The notes: generated by a model from the letters alone, not told the origin. DNA of 64,000 nt from Papaver somniferum (GCF_003573695.1 NC_039359.1:95973275-96037274); one strand, 5' to 3'. Counted from the stretch's first letter, positions 31,690 through 42,690 are shown. Made by a program: numbers and translations.

Positions 31690-34005
31690 CTACAAAGTGC
31701 AGGCCAGTGGTATAAAGTAGGGTACTAACAAAATATCTTCCTGAGAGTATTCAGTACCATATTCTAGCTTGATTGGTTTCTTTGCCATATAAATGCTATA
31801 TTTTGCCTGGTCGGACATATGGAAATCCCACCATCCTTTAAGTTGGCCAGTAAAGCCAGTAACTATGGATTCAACAATTTGTTTTTCTGGGTTTTTAATG
31901 AGTCTAGAAGCAGAAGCATACATCGACATTTTTCTTATGATATTTACTATTTGGTATTCTGTCATACCATCTATGTTCCACTCAACTATGGATCTTCCAT
32001 CAAACGAAGTCTGATTCCAATTATAATCCTCTTCCAGTTGTAAATCTACCGGTGTTGGTCTAAGGTAATAATTTCTAGTAGGAACTGTCGGTGTATATTT
32101 ATTTTTTCCAAAAGATATTTTATTAATGTCATCAGAATTGTTGTTAATATTACCAGAATTTGATGAATGAAAAATTTCTTCCAGTTCTTCTATATCTATA
32201 TCACTGTATTCTTCGTGTTTGGACATAACATTTATTCCTTCTTTTGATTGTTTGGATGCTTTAGATGGGCCTGAAGCAGATAAGCTTAATTTTCCTAGCT
32301 TTTCTACTAGTGCATCTACAAACCTATTATCTGGGTTGGAAAACCTGAAGACATTTGGATATATTATTGGGTTTGGTTTAAATAATAATCCACTAGATGG
32401 TGCCTGATTAAGTTTAAGCTCATTAGGTTGTATATGTTGGATTTTATCCTTGTTTAACAAGCCTTCAATTCTTGTCGTTTGTTTTCCTATTGAATGTAAA
32501 TATAAATTTTTGTAGTTATTTTGTTGTATTAACTGACCAATATCTTTATGGTTATCTACTGAATCAGTTCCCTTATGTTCTAATTTGTATGGGGCTGCTA
32601 TAGCACCTTTGATATCAAGGACTACTTCTGGTGGATGGATTGACTGAATAACATTTCCATCTTTTGTCGTATAAGATTGAAACTGGGTTTCCAACATATT
32701 AAGCGATCTCTTATATTTATTTAAATTGTAAGTTTTGGTAAAATCTTCAAACCAGGTAAAAAATGGGTTTGGATTTTTAGTATGACTTAAGTATAGAGCA
32801 TAAGTTTTATATATTCTTGTTCTTCTATTAGAACTAAAGTTGGATTCAAACCAAGCCCTTTTATTTGTATTTTCTAAACTATCATACTCTTTTCGAAGTT
32901 CTTGTAAATCCAATGATGGTTTTTGGATCACATTTATCTCAAATTCTAGATCGGAGAATGTCGGTTCTACTTGTTCAGGAATATTTCTAACCGTAGATTT
33001 TGGCGTTTCTACTTTATAATAAGGTTTATTAACCTGATGCGCGGTTTTTTTAACTCCTTCTATAATAATATCATTTGGGTCATTTATAAAATTATGAATA
33101 GGATCTGTATAAGAAGAAGATGCTACAGATGGCCTTGGTGCACTTCCCTCGCCTTCTGATATCTTAAGCCTAGTTTTCCTGAAAGATGTAAACTGTATTT
33201 CCACATCTCCATCTTCATATTCAATTATTTGTTGGAGATTTTGGTTTTGGCAAGGCTTTGCTGGAACTTCTACCTATAAAGTCCACTTTTCAGGGAGGGT
33301 AACCTGATCCCACTTTATGGTTCTGGGAATAACTGTATGGGCTTTACCAATATTGGTATGAAAAAGAGTAGTCTGACCTTTTGTGTCATAAACTTGAGCA
33401 TTAGGACATAAGGTATTCATAACCTTATAATATATTCTATACACAACGACTAAGTTCTGCGACCCTGCGACCATATCAAACCCCTGAGTTCTAACATTTA
33501 AAGTTAGAGTTTTAAGGAGTCCTGGATCAGACAGAGACACCGAAAAATTTGGGAAACAATTAAAATAAATTGGACCTTCACATAAGGTGGACTCAATAAT
33601 TCCTAATAATGAATCAGTGAATTTATTGTGTCTACAATCCCTGACACATAAGAGTACCAAATTATTTAATCCTGTCCTTGTCAATGGTTTTACGGCTATT
33701 TGGATTAAGCCTATATGAAGATAATTAAATCTTTTTTGTTTATGATCTTCTATCATTCTAGGAGAGAAAAGCTCAAAATTATCATTCGAATCAATTATAG
33801 ATATGGTCTTTTCTACAGTTTTAATTGCGTAATCGCTTCTGAATTGAAAAGATCTTTTCTTATATACTTCATTAACTGGAACTTTAAGAATATTCCAATT
33901 TTGTAATTGTTTTTCAATGTCATGCATTATGACCTCTTCTGAATTAAGGGTTATTTTATTTTTCAAACTATTTTTCTTTGAAAACGATCTGACAAAGCTA
34001 GCCAT
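31690..34005 (-). pseudogene. Copy B movement protein and coat N-terminus, broken
   Basis: The ATG at 34005 opens a movement-protein frame that reads without a break to TAG 33274-33276, where copy A has CAG. The same frame then continues from 33273 through 504 codons of coat-protein N-terminal sequence and ends at 31690, because a two-base insertion (near 31731, in a T run) shifts the frame before the coat core. The movement-protein part is better preserved here than in copy A, where two stops occur. Confidence 0.86.
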
Positions 34006-34125
34006 AATTAGGGTTTATAAAGATGTAAACGCTCAACAGGAATCAATGCTCTAATTTTTTAAAGAGGTTTTATTTTACGAGCTCACTGCGACTAATATTT
34101 AGCACTTTATCTCCCCTTTTAAAGG

Positions 34126-34137
34126 GCTCTGATACCA
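34126..34137 (-). other. Met-tRNA primer-binding site, copy B
   Basis: GCTCTGATACCA on + is TGGTATCAGAGC on -. It sits 121 bp before the copy B movement-protein ATG, as in copy A. Confidence 0.92.
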
Positions 34138-34529
34138 AAACGTTCCCAGGTTTTATATATTCTGTTTCAATATAAAGATTATATAAAACCTGGGAACGTT
34201 TTCTTATTTAAAAGTGGAGATAAAAGGGGAGAGTGATTATAGGGGAGATAAAGTGCCAAAAGAGATAAGAAAACTTTCACTGAGTGATAGTTTTCTTATT
34301 TAAAAACTATCACTCAATGATTCTAATTTTTGAAAAATGCCTAGTGCATAACATTTTTTTATCTCCCCTTTTAAAAGTGGCACCTAAGTTTTCTTATCTA
34401 AGATTTAAAAGTGCCATTTAAAAGATTATATAAAACCTGGTTTAAATTACCAAAATTTAAGTAGCTGCCTGTGCTAAATATTAGCAATTTTTTAAATGGC
34501 TCTGATACCAAAATGTCATGCACTTTATC
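34138..34529. repeat. Scrambled viral leader fragments between copies B and C
   Basis: Leader sequence of copy B (-) meets the same leader in + orientation, giving a near-perfect hairpin (34138-34203: AACGTTCCCAGGTTTTATAT against its inverse). Next come shuffled AT-rich pieces with repeated GGGGAGATAAA-type motifs, a second hairpin at about 34281-34321 (GAGTGATAGTTTT / AAAACTATCACTC), and a third Met-tRNA primer-site copy on the - strand at 34499-34510. This is not a simple viral leader and looks like repeated end joining of leader fragments. Confidence 0.78.
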
Positions 34530-36650
34530 CAGATGTTGGAACTTCATAAACCAGTAGACTGTGAGTATGACTCACAAGAAGAAAACTCTTTTGATGAAAT
34601 TTTACAAAACTACCAGACTCATATTACTACACATATAGATAAACCAGAATCACCTACTAATAACCAGGATATCGAAAACATGCAATTCATTAATATAATA
34701 TATAAAGTAATCACTCAAAAGTGGTACACCTTAGTCACCCTAATCATAGGAAAAGAATACCGTTTTGAAACTATGGAACTCATAGATTCGGGTGCAAATC
34801 TAAACTGCTTAAATGAAGGATTAGTTCCCACAAAGTATTTTAGCAAAACAACCCAAGTTCTTAATACTGCAGAAGGAAACAAATTGATAATTAATTACAA
34901 ATTATCTGATGCTGCGGTGTGTAATAATGGTATTTGTCTAGCGACACCATTTATCATTGTAAAGAATTTATCTCAATCCTGCATATTAGGGACTCAATTC
35001 TTGAATATGTTATACCCGTTAAGTATTAACAATACGGGCATTGAAGCCCTCATTCAGGGACATAAAATATTATTTGAATTTGTCTCTGAACCTAGGCAAA
35101 AATTTATTAACCAGGTTCAAGAAAAAATCAAGCACAAAGAAAATTTTTTGTTCTTCTTAAAAGAGGAGATTCAATATAAGCAAATAGAAGAGAAACTAAA
35201 TTGCCCAAAACTCCAAAAACAAATCAGTGATTTTAATGATCTTCTAGTGAAAGAAGTTTGTGCTGAAATCCCAAATGCATTCTGGGAAAGAATACAACAT
35301 ATAGTAGAATTACCTTATGAACCAGATTTTTCTAAAAAAATGATTCCAACAAAATCCAGACCAACTCAAATGAACAATAGATTATTAGAAATATGTAAAT
35401 CTGAAATTCAAGATTTATTAGATAAAGGTTTGATTAGAAAAAGTTACTCTCCTTGGAGTTGTCCTGCATTTTATGTAGAAAAAGCAGCTGAATTAGAAAG
35501 AGGAGTTCCGAGATTAGTCATCAACTATAAGCCTTTGAATAAAGAATTAAGATGGATTAGGTATCCAATTCCTAATAAAAAAGATCTTTTAGATAGATTA
35601 CATAATGCTGTCATATTTTCAAAATCTGACTTAAAGTCAGGATATTGGCAAATTCAAATCGCAGAAAAAGAAAAGTATAAAACTGCATTTACGGTTCCCT
35701 TTGGACATTATGAATGGAATGTTATGCCATTTGGTTTAAAAAATGCTCCATCAGATTTCAATATATTATGAATAACATATTTAATTCTTATTCAACTTTT
35801 ACAATTGTATACATTGATGATGTATTAATATATTCTGAATCAATTGAGCAACATTTTAAACACTTATCAATATTCCTCAAAATAGTAAAACAGGCCGGAT
35901 TAGTGGTATCTGCAAAAAAGATGAAAATATTTCAAACCCAGGTTAGATTCCTTGGTCACAATATTAATAAAGGTACTATAATACCTATAGGACGGGCTAT
36001 ATCCTTTGCTGATAAATTTCCTGATGAAATCAAGGATAAAAAACAATTACAAAGATTCTTAGGAAGCTTAAATTATATAGCAGATTTTTATAAGGATTTA
36101 GCTAAGGATAGCAAACCTCTATATGCAAGATTACGGAAAAACCCTGCTAATTGGAGCAGTGAGCATACAACTGCTGTTATAAAAATCAAAGCTAAAGCTA
36201 AACAATTGTCATGCCTAACTATAGCGAATCCAACAGCCTACAAAATAGTTGAGACTGATGCTTCAGATGTCGGATATGGAGGAATCCTTAAACAAAGGAT
36301 TCATAATAAAGAGCAATTAGTAAGATATACCTCAGGTGTATGGAAATCAGCACAACAAAATTACTCAACCATTAAAAAAGAAATATTGGCAATAATTCAT
36401 TGTGTTACTAAATTTGATAGGTGATTTGTTAAACCAGGAATTTCTTATTAGAGTGGATTGTCAGGCAGCTAAGGAAGTATTGGTAAAGGATGTTAGAAAT
36501 TTAGCCTCTCGGCAAATTTTTGCAAGATGGCAAGTCATTTTATCAGTGTTTGATTTCAAAATTGAATATATAAAAGGTGAAACTAATTCTCTACCTGATC
36601 TCTTGACTCGTGAATTTTTGCACGAGAAGCATGGACTACCAGATAACTAG
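34530..36650 (+). pseudogene. Copy C protease-RT-RNase H, 5' truncated and frameshifted
   Basis: Viral sequence starts abruptly at a point equal to about 24159 of copy A, upstream of the protease. The first frame (to 35771) includes protease LIDSGANLNCL, with Asn replacing the Asp found in A and B two residues after the catalytic DSG, and RT to MPFGLKNAPS. The one-base deletion shared with B ends it. The second frame (35714-36424) carries YIDD and RNase H and breaks at a further small indel near 36415. A third frame (36402-36650) carries the RNase H tail. Confidence 0.87.
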
Positions 36651-36711
36651 GGGAAAGGCTCCTCAATTTTCTTACCCATCTTCTAATAAAAGGAACAAAA
36701 GTAATCCTATT

Positions 36712-37757
36712 ATGATTAAAGGAAACCCAAATAAGGGAAAACAATATTCTTCTTTAGAATAAAAGTCGGCATTTATAATGTCCACATCAATACCGCTTTT
36801 AGCGGTAGAAACAGAACATGCTAACAGAGATCCTGCAGAAGTTGGAAGCATGTACTTAAAAGAGCATATTTTACCACATTATGGTAAAACTAGAGAGTTT
36901 TATGAAACAATACTCATAGAGACAGGATCTATCCTTTTAACACATAACACGGCCAACAGTAATGGTAATGGTCCTCCTGCGTTCTCCAAGCTTGTTATTC
37001 TTAAGGTATTATCATACCGAGATTGGGGAATGAACCCTCATGGGTTAAAAAAATTCAATGATCACCCCCATATCAAACCAAGATCATATTCTTATACTGA
37101 TTATATTAAAGCATGGACACATATTTTTTTCTATCAAACTCAGAGATTCTCTCATTCCTGGTATATTGGTTTTAAACTCAATACAATCAAAGAGCTACCA
37201 AATTGGTTCAGAGCATGGCTAAGTAGCTGGGGGCCATGCCCGGAGATTTTACCTGCATATATTGTAGATATGTTAAATAAGTTTATCAAGGCTAATAGCC
37301 AATCTTATGATATAAGAAGATTAATGCAGTGGTTCTTTATACTGTATGAAATCCCATGGATTCTAAGATGGAATTATTCGATTCCACAAGATAATGATCC
37401 TGATTGGGATTATATCCCTTATTTAGAAAGGCAATTATATATCAAATGGTGGGATAGATATAATGCATCACATCTACAACCATCTACATTTAACATGCAG
37501 TTTGTTGCAGCTCAGCTTATGGTATCGGCATCAACCACCTCAATGCCGATGGAATTCTCAACCCACATGCTCGCACTAAAGCATAGGCACGGGGACTTGT
37601 CAAAGGAAGAATTTAATAAGCAGATTTTGGAGGCACTTGATAACGAAGATTTGGGTTCCCAACCGTCCTCGTCAAAAACCTTTGAGGAAGAAGAGATAAA
37701 ATTGGAAAATACAGAAGACCTAAATGCAAATGGTGATGATTGCTTTGGAATGATTTA
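36712..37757 (+). pseudogene. Copy C second viral ORF, N-terminal nonsense, complete 3' end
   Basis: The ATG at 36712 matches the ORF2 start of copy A but meets TAA at 36760-36762 (GAA in A). An in-frame ATG at 36778 opens 326 codons to the natural stop at 37755-37757. It is the only copy that retains the authentic ORF2 3' end and the sequence after it. Confidence 0.83.
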
Positions 37758-38433
37758 GGGTTTAAATGGTTCGACGAAGATAGAAAAATTCTAATTATTT
37801 TCCGGCAAAAAATTGGTCAACTTTTCATCAACAGGAAGCAGGATCGACTCCACTATTCATCAAGGACACGTATTTGCTTCAAAATAGTAAAAGTGAAAAG
37901 GTTTAATATTTTCCAAAAAAAGAAAAAAGGTAAATCTTATCTAAGATTTCCACCTTAGATATGTCTTCCACTTGTCTACCACTTATAGGTTGTTGTAATT
38001 ATAGATAGGATTCTCAAAAAAGAAAATCTTATCTCTTTTGTTTCTTGCAAACTTTCCCCTATATAAATACCCTTTAAGGGAAAGGGAAAGAGAAAGTTTT
38101 TAGTTTTCAAGAGTCATTGTTTATAAGTTTGAGAGTGAAAGTTTCTGAGTGTTTCCTATTTTGAGAGTGATAGTTTGTGAGTGTTTTCATGTTCTGAGTG
38201 TGAATCTGAAGTTGTTTGGTGTGTTATCTAAAAGGAATAAAAGACTACTTTGTAAGTATCTCTACACGTTATCTATGTTTTAAGTTTATTTTAATTATGA
38301 AGATTTCATTTCTTTTTTAAGTTTATTTTAATTATGAAGATATTATGAAGATTTCATTTCTTTAAATTTTGTATTAGTCATTTCTTAAATTATCTTTCTT
38401 ATATAATATAAAACCATATATATATATATATAT
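37758..38433 (+). promoter_or_regulatory. Viral 3' intergenic region, promoter and leader, copy C
   Basis: Begins just after the ORF2 stop. From 37849 it matches 20084 onward. TATA box CTATATAAATACC near 38059-38071, then AATAAA at 38236-38241. Between them lie two imperfect repeats of about 35 bp containing GAGAGTGA and GAGTGTTT, which copy A has lost. Further on, a block of about 45 bp (TTTAAGTTTATTTTAATTAT) is duplicated. The leader runs into TA repeats at 38417-38434 and is cut there. Confidence 0.75.
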
Positions 38434-38440
38434 AAAAAGT

Positions 38441-38465
38441 CTATTATTGGAGCTTCACATTCCAA
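38441..38465. repeat. Left terminal inverted repeat core
   Basis: CTATTATTGGAGCTTCACAT plus five bases. It also pairs with CAATAATAG a little further in (to 38485) to form a local hairpin. Confidence 0.7.
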
Positions 38466-38879
38466 CAGAGAGGCTTCAATAATAGGACAAAAAAAAGTCA
38501 CCCGTTAGTAATTTCGAAAACCCCTTATCTAAAATATTTTCATAATGCCTAAACAACCCTCATTTAGTTAGTGATAATAATTTAATTAGCTAACAATTAG
38601 ATCAATGGATTTTTTTTATACTTAGTGAATAAATTAAATTAGATTATGTGTTAGTTTTGGTGGGAAGATAAAGTGGAAAGAGAAAAAAAGAAAATTTTGT
38701 AGATTTTCTTGAAAAACCTAAATTTGATTCACTCAACCAAAATGAATGATTCCAATGAGTAATTTGATGTGGGTGAATCCTTATATGTTAAATAAACCAA
38801 ATTTTACTTACCTCATGATGGAGATCGAAATTTACCAAAGCAAATATTGAATTTTTAATTTTAAAGACAGGTTTACAGT

Positions 38880-39110
38880 TAGGTTGTACGTTCGTAGTCA
38901 GTCGTAAGGATAATTTACGGTTAGGTGATAAAGAACTCCTAACCGTAACTGGATTCGGAAAAAACCCAATCAAACTTCTGTTACGGTTTGGTTTTTGAAT
39001 TTTGAAGCCAGCCGTAATTCATTGTGCTGGTCAATTTTCAGTAGTTTCGGAAAATTTACGGTTAAGTTTTACTAAGGCCCAACCCAACCCAACCCAACCG
39101 TAACTCTTCC
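38880..39110. repeat. Left subterminal TTACGG/CCGTAA cluster
   Basis: Motifs TTACGGTTAGG, AACCGTAAC, TTACGGTTTGG, CAGCCGTAATT, TTACGGTTAAG and AACCGTAAC alternate in orientation within about 230 bp. A mirror cluster lies near the other end of the element. Confidence 0.7.
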
Positions 39111-39268
39111 TCTGTTTTGATTCAAGAAAGGAAAATTTGTTGATTGGTCCAAAGCCCATATAGTTATTTATAGTAAGGTCCAACCAGATTTTTTTTTATC
39201 CAGAGGTCCAAAATTAATTAAAACATTGAAATGACCATAATACCCCCTGCTACCAAACGTGTGTGTCT

Positions 39269-39421
39269 ACACTGCTTACAAATTTGAGTACATATCTGGC
39301 ACACTGCTCACAAATTCGAGCACATATCTTCTAACAAATTTGAGTACATATATGCCGCACTGCTTACAAATCTGAGTACATATCTGTTACACTGCTTACA
39401 AATTCGAGTATATATCCGCTG
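39269..39421. repeat. Tandem repeat of about 32 bp
   Basis: Four to five imperfect units containing ACTGCTTACAAATTTGAG followed by TACATATCTG. The array interrupts the FBD-coding part of the captured gene fragment. Confidence 0.8.
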
Positions 39422-40300
39422 CAAAACTTTTGCATTCCTCAGAATTAGTTTGAACCACCTCATCTCCCTCGCATTTCCATTAAAAAACATGAAACAAGCA
39501 GACCGGAGGTGTTCAAACAAACATCTTGTTGTCAACATAAGACCATCCCAATCTTCATCTTCTACTTTGTCGTGAATGTTCTGGGTTATTAGAAAAAAAA
39601 AAAGAAACAGATAAACATTAAAAGAGTAAATTTTTTAATGGCATAAATATGCTTAACAACACCCAAGACTTGTTTTTCTAAGATGGGTAATAAACATCAC
39701 AAGTTTTGTGTACTTACCTCATTAAATTCTAGATGAGTCAAATTAGGTGCTGCTTTGAGCAGTGAAAATACTGATTTATCAATAGTTACTTCCAGTTCTA
39801 ATAACAACTTCTCCAAATTATGAAATATAGGTACAATGTTTACGAACTCGTCCGCAACGGATATTGTCTATTCATCACAACTAAAGCAACATTAGCAAGT
39901 ATATTAGTTTTTAGGAATCTGCTTGAGCATATATTACATAAAAATTTAAAGAGAGCAAAAGAAAGAAGAGTACCCGTAGGGTTGCAGCACATATTGTTAA
40001 ATTTTTTACATGTGCAAGCGCTTGAAAAAACTTACTTACAGCTGCACCTATCTTTCGCCCCCTTGGTACACAAAGCCAAACGCTTGCAGACTCTAGTGTT
40101 TGAAAAATGGAAAGAAAATATTCCTTTGCCACCCAACCATGATAGGTAAATGACACTAGATTTGGTGCATTAATTTTGAGAGCACAGTCTTGTAAACCAT
40201 CATCATCATCACATCTGCCATTATCAATTTCCAAAATATTTGAATTAGAAGATTACCTCAACTCTGAAGCTTTGACAAAATGAAGAATCAACTCTTAATT
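39422..40300 (-). pseudogene. FBD/LRR F-box-type gene fragment inside the transposon
   Basis: Three exon-like pieces are read on the - strand. The first (about 40234 to 39973) contains ALKINAPNLVSFTYHGWVA and SKFFQALAHVKNLTI, typical of the LRR region of plant F-box/FBD/LRR proteins. The second (about 39869-39718) contains FHNLEKLLLELEV and LLKAAPNLTHLEF and ends at a GTAAGT donor. The third (39580 to about 39422) contains FEHLRSACFMFFNGNAREM and LILRNAKVLQRI, matching an FBD domain. There is no F-box at the N terminus, and the FBD end runs into the 32-bp repeat array. The intact family supplies substrate-recognition subunits of SCF ubiquitin ligases; this is a captured fragment. Confidence 0.75.
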
Positions 40301-40349
40301 AATCACAAATTCGAGTAATTTAATGCTCAATAATCATAACAAACTCATT

Positions 40350-41185
40350 ACACCAGATATGTACTGTCAATTGATACACATATTTCAGTATTACCCATAT
40401 GTACTAATGGATCAAACAAAAAAAAAGTGGCAAAACACTGAACAAACAGAATCAAAATAATTTTATATCAGTACACCAGATATGTATTGTCAATTTATAC
40501 ACAAAAAAAAACTATAACAAACCCAAAAAAATAAGAGAAAACCTATAGATTCATAGTAACCACAAAAAGAAAACAGTACGTCATATATGTACTGATAGGT
40601 AAATACACAAAAGAAAACTGAAAAACAAACCATAAAAGTATCAGATATACTAATGAAATAAACACAAAACATGATTTTTTATTTAGATCTGAACTTGTTC
40701 CATCAAAATCCACCAGTATATCATATGCGTACCGATGATTAATACACAAAAACAACTTAAAAGCATATCAAAAACAACCAAAATGAAACTAAAATCAGTT
40801 GCATGTGAAAACCAAGTAATGAATCTCTAAAAACCAGAATCGAAACACTTTTTTTTCTTCAATATTCCATATATATACTTCTAGATCGAAGAAGAAAAAT
40901 ATCAAAAACTACAAAAATAACAAAATTAAAGCATAATTTTTCAGTACATCATATATGTACTGCTGATTCATAATCTAAACTTCAGCTGCATGTGAAAAAC
41001 TAGTAACGAATATATGAAAAAAATAGAATGGAAACCGAAAATCATTGTTAATATACATACCTGGAAACACAAACAATCTTCTCGTCGTAAATCATAATGA
41101 TGCATCTTCTTCTTCTTCTTCTTCTCAAAAATAAACTAAGTTTCTATCAGTACGGGATATACGTATTGTTGCTTCATATACAAAA
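40350..41185. repeat. Dispersed near-palindromic GTACATCATATATGTACTG repeats
   Basis: A loosely conserved unit of about 30 bp, with core CAGATATGTACTG or ATCATATATGTACTG followed by an A/T-rich tail ending in ATACAC or similar, recurs near 40351, 40475, 40579, 40714, 40944 and 41150. The inverse form (GAGTACATATCTG) is the core of the tandem array at 39269-39421. No coding function is seen. Confidence 0.6.
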
Positions 41186-42282
41186 AAGAACTGAAACACG
41201 TCTAAAACATCTAAAATGGAAGTGGCATAATCGAATCTAGCAACGAAATGAACAAAAAATGTGATTATTCATCTAGATCTAATATATAGTCGACAAATCA
41301 ACCATGGAGATCGAAAACATAATCAAGCACAACAATGATTAGATCGCCAAAAACCTTAAAAGAAACATTACAATAGAAAAATCTTCATCATCTGATTCGG
41401 TAGAAACGAGAAAGAATAAAGACAAATCTTCATCTTCATCTGCAGCAATGGTGAGAGGAAAGAGAAGAAGAAAATGAATATGAAATGTGAATAATATTTC
41501 TCCTTCTTTTAACATATTAAATAGGAAAGGTTATTTGTGGTATTTTCATATTACGTATACTTGATCTCGCACGTGTGCAGGACCTGGGCTTAAAAAAATT
41601 GGTCCATTTTCATGTTTTCTTTTAATTATGGACCTCTGATTACTGGGCTTTAATGGGTGGACCTGCCACTAACTAAGAACACTATAATGGTACCTATTGG
41701 TAATTCCTACTTCAAGAAAGTGGTGGTCTTCTTTGAGCTTTCCTGAGGTGATTAAGTCCTAATGTGAGTTTTATATGAGTGTGCAGTACCGAAACAAGAT
41801 AAGAGTGAGTTGTTCTAAATCAGTAACAAACCGTTAAGGGAGGTTTTAGCGAGACAAAAGAATGATCACTGCTGCTAAGGGAGGTTTGCGAGAGGTACGG
41901 GGAGATTGGTGCATTTTGTGCAATTGCGTTTGACCTTGAAAAACAGAAAACCAAGTAAAATTAAAAACTTAAGTTGAGATGAATGTAGTGGGAAATCTTT
42001 AGGACCATTTTATATCGTAGATTGGAAAGATATGAAGAAATGATATATTATAAAACTATATGAAAGCTTAATATGGTTACCTTCCCATGGTTGATGCCTT
42101 GGACTTTTTGGGGAGTTCACCATTTTTGAGCTCACATTGAAGTTCACAGTTTGGAGTTCCACTATTTGCGGGAGTAATATGGGTTTTTTCCAGTGAGATA
42201 CTATCCTTCAGATCATTCTCCGTAAGACCACTAGAAGTAATACAAGTGGCTATTGAATTTGCAGTTTGGTCTTCACTGATCT
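41186..42282. other. AT-rich interior of the transposon
   Basis: No gene, terminal repeat or RNA feature could be supported in this stretch. Confidence 0.5.
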
Positions 42283-42690
42283 TTAAAGTAGATTGCTATC
42301 CCACGTTAACTTGAGAAAAATAATGCTTTGATGGGTACTTTGTTCGGTGTCACAGGGAGATTGATGATTTTCAGCGAGGGGTTTTCTCTCTAAACACTGG
42401 AAAGCTGCGACTTCTTTACTAGGATGTTCGATCTTGCTGCCATACATGGCATCACGTTCTTCCGGTTGCAAACTTCTGCACATATTTCCACTAGGATATG
42501 TTGTTTCCATGTCGGCGTAAACGATACTTTCATGGATAATAGTTGGCAAGCTTATTGTATTATCTCTGTCTAATGATTCATAAGATACTGTATCTAGTAT
42601 TGATGCGCTATCACTCATATCCAGCACATGATATATATATCCACCATGCAAATCAATCTGAACTGGAGCTCCCTTGAAGAACAGCATCAA
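42283..42690 (-). pseudogene. Unrecognised captured coding fragment
   Basis: A 135-codon open frame on the - strand with balanced, protein-like composition (for example VQIDLHGGYIYHVLDMSDS and SLQPEERDAMYGSKIEHPS), unlike the AT-rich surroundings. It has no motif I recognise and no neighbouring exon with clear splice sites, although the T/G-rich sequence below 42283 could continue it. It lies between the FBD gene remnant and the right subterminal cluster, so it may be a second captured host gene piece. It could also be a chance ORF. Confidence 0.35.

Larger units (their letters stand above)
20084..38433. other. Endogenous pararetrovirus cluster (florendovirus-like), three copies
   Basis: Three rearranged copies of one Caulimoviridae genome: A (+, 20084-27379), B (-, about 27390-34165) and C (+, about 34530-38433). 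Gene order in A and B is leader with Met-tRNA primer site, movement protein, coat protein with zinc knuckle, aspartic protease, RT, RNase H, then a second ORF of about 340-350 codons. There is no integrase. A single long polyprotein followed by a second ORF of unknown function fits the endogenous genus Florendovirus; a petuvirus relative is the alternative. Every copy has stops or frameshifts in at least some ORFs. A and B are tail to tail; B and C are separated by scrambled leader sequence. Both outer borders lie in TA-rich repeats. Genus assignment needs an RT phylogeny. Confidence 0.88.

Noticed and set aside
20084..38433. A replication-competent virus
   Set aside because: Each copy has stops, frameshifts, deletions or missing 5' regions in essential genes; no complete genome is present.
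39269..39421. CRISPR-like array
   Set aside because: Units are directly adjacent and imperfect, with no unique spacers, in plant nuclear DNA; it is a simple tandem repeat.
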